A stretch of 5,307 nt of DNA from Solirubrobacteraceae bacterium. Its GTDB lineage: Bacteria > Actinomycetota > Thermoleophilia > Solirubrobacterales > Solirubrobacteraceae. The notes beneath the pieces are model-generated. The model searched no databases. It saw only the letters and a program-made list of their open reading frames with translations, and was not told the origin of the DNA. Below are positions 5,237 through 5,307 of this stretch, in pieces. The translations under genes were made by a program, and so were the position numbers. The DNA is taken from NCBI GenBank assembly GCA_030038955.1, contig JASHQV010000284.1:1-5307 (forward strand), given 5' to 3'. Position 1 is the first letter of the stretch. Each line of letters begins with the position of its first letter.

Positions 5237-5307
5237 CCGCTCCCCTTCTTCGTCTTGATCGCGTCGACCAGCTTCGGCACGATCTTGTTGAGGTCTCCGA
5301 CGATCCC
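5233..5307 (-). CDS. etfA: Electron transfer flavoprotein alpha subunit, C-terminal end only
   Basis: The last 24 codons before a TGA at 5235-5233 read GIVGDLNKIVPKLVDAIKTKKGSG. This matches the standard ETF alpha ending (G-I-V-G-D-L-x-K-I-V-P-x-L), which follows the FAD-binding domain. ETF alpha and beta form the soluble FAD/AMP heterodimer that carries electrons from dehydrogenases to ETF-QO. The start and the rest of the gene lie outside the window. Its stop overlaps the GTG start of the ETF-QO gene by four bases, and its final codons supply that gene's AAGGGGAG ribosome binding site. Identity rests on a short but highly characteristic tail and on the partner gene next to it. Confidence 0.88.
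   Translation of the reverse strand, partial: GIVGDLNKIVPKLVDAIKTKKGSG

Overview
This is a GC-rich (roughly two-thirds G+C by eye), gene-dense bacterial chromosome segment. Every gene I can support lies on the minus strand, so in transcription order the window reads from base 5307 down to base 1. Codon third positions are strongly G/C-biased, which makes long shadow ORFs open in other frames on both strands. The style fits a high-GC actinobacterium, and my best guess is class Thermoleophilia (Solirubrobacterales or Gaiellales). The basis is the gene order rpmE-DUF1385-prfA, the secreted CARDB-like protein with Thermoleophilia-style sequence, and the zinc-type ribosomal protein L31. This placement is an inference from pattern memory, not a search result.

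Region 1 (5307 to 3515) is an electron-transfer module. It holds the last 24 codons of an electron transfer flavoprotein alpha subunit (etfA), overlapping by a GTGA junction the gene for a 573-residue ETF:quinone oxidoreductase. Together these would pass electrons from acyl-CoA and related dehydrogenases through ETF into the membrane quinone pool. The C-terminal iron-sulfur region of the oxidoreductase has only three of the four expected cysteine ligands. Region 2 (3514 to 2606) encodes a probable secreted protein of about 281 residues, with a signal peptide, a low-complexity Ala/Pro/Ser linker, an N-terminal beta-rich region and a C-terminal CARDB/Ig-like region.

Region 3 (2535 to 1) is a translation-linked cluster: rpmE (L31, zinc-binding form), a DUF1385/YqhQ-family membrane protein, prfA (release factor 1), and at the very edge a possible start of prmC, the RF1 methyltransferase gene. 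Spacing is tight: 12 bp between rpmE and DUF1385, and a GTGA overlap or a short 71-bp gap before prfA depending on start choice. This suggests one transcript. The DUF1385 gene carries two separate in-frame tandem repeat arrays (30-bp units and 42-bp units) flanking its conserved N-terminal motif, and the 42-bp array is inserted inside the conserved domain.

There are no tRNA, rRNA, CRISPR, insertion-sequence or phage features. The two intergenic gaps (63 and 70 bp) are short. I do not see a wholly new system. The most unusual points are the altered Fe-S ligand set of the quinone oxidoreductase and the repeat-expanded DUF1385 protein inside a conserved translation operon.
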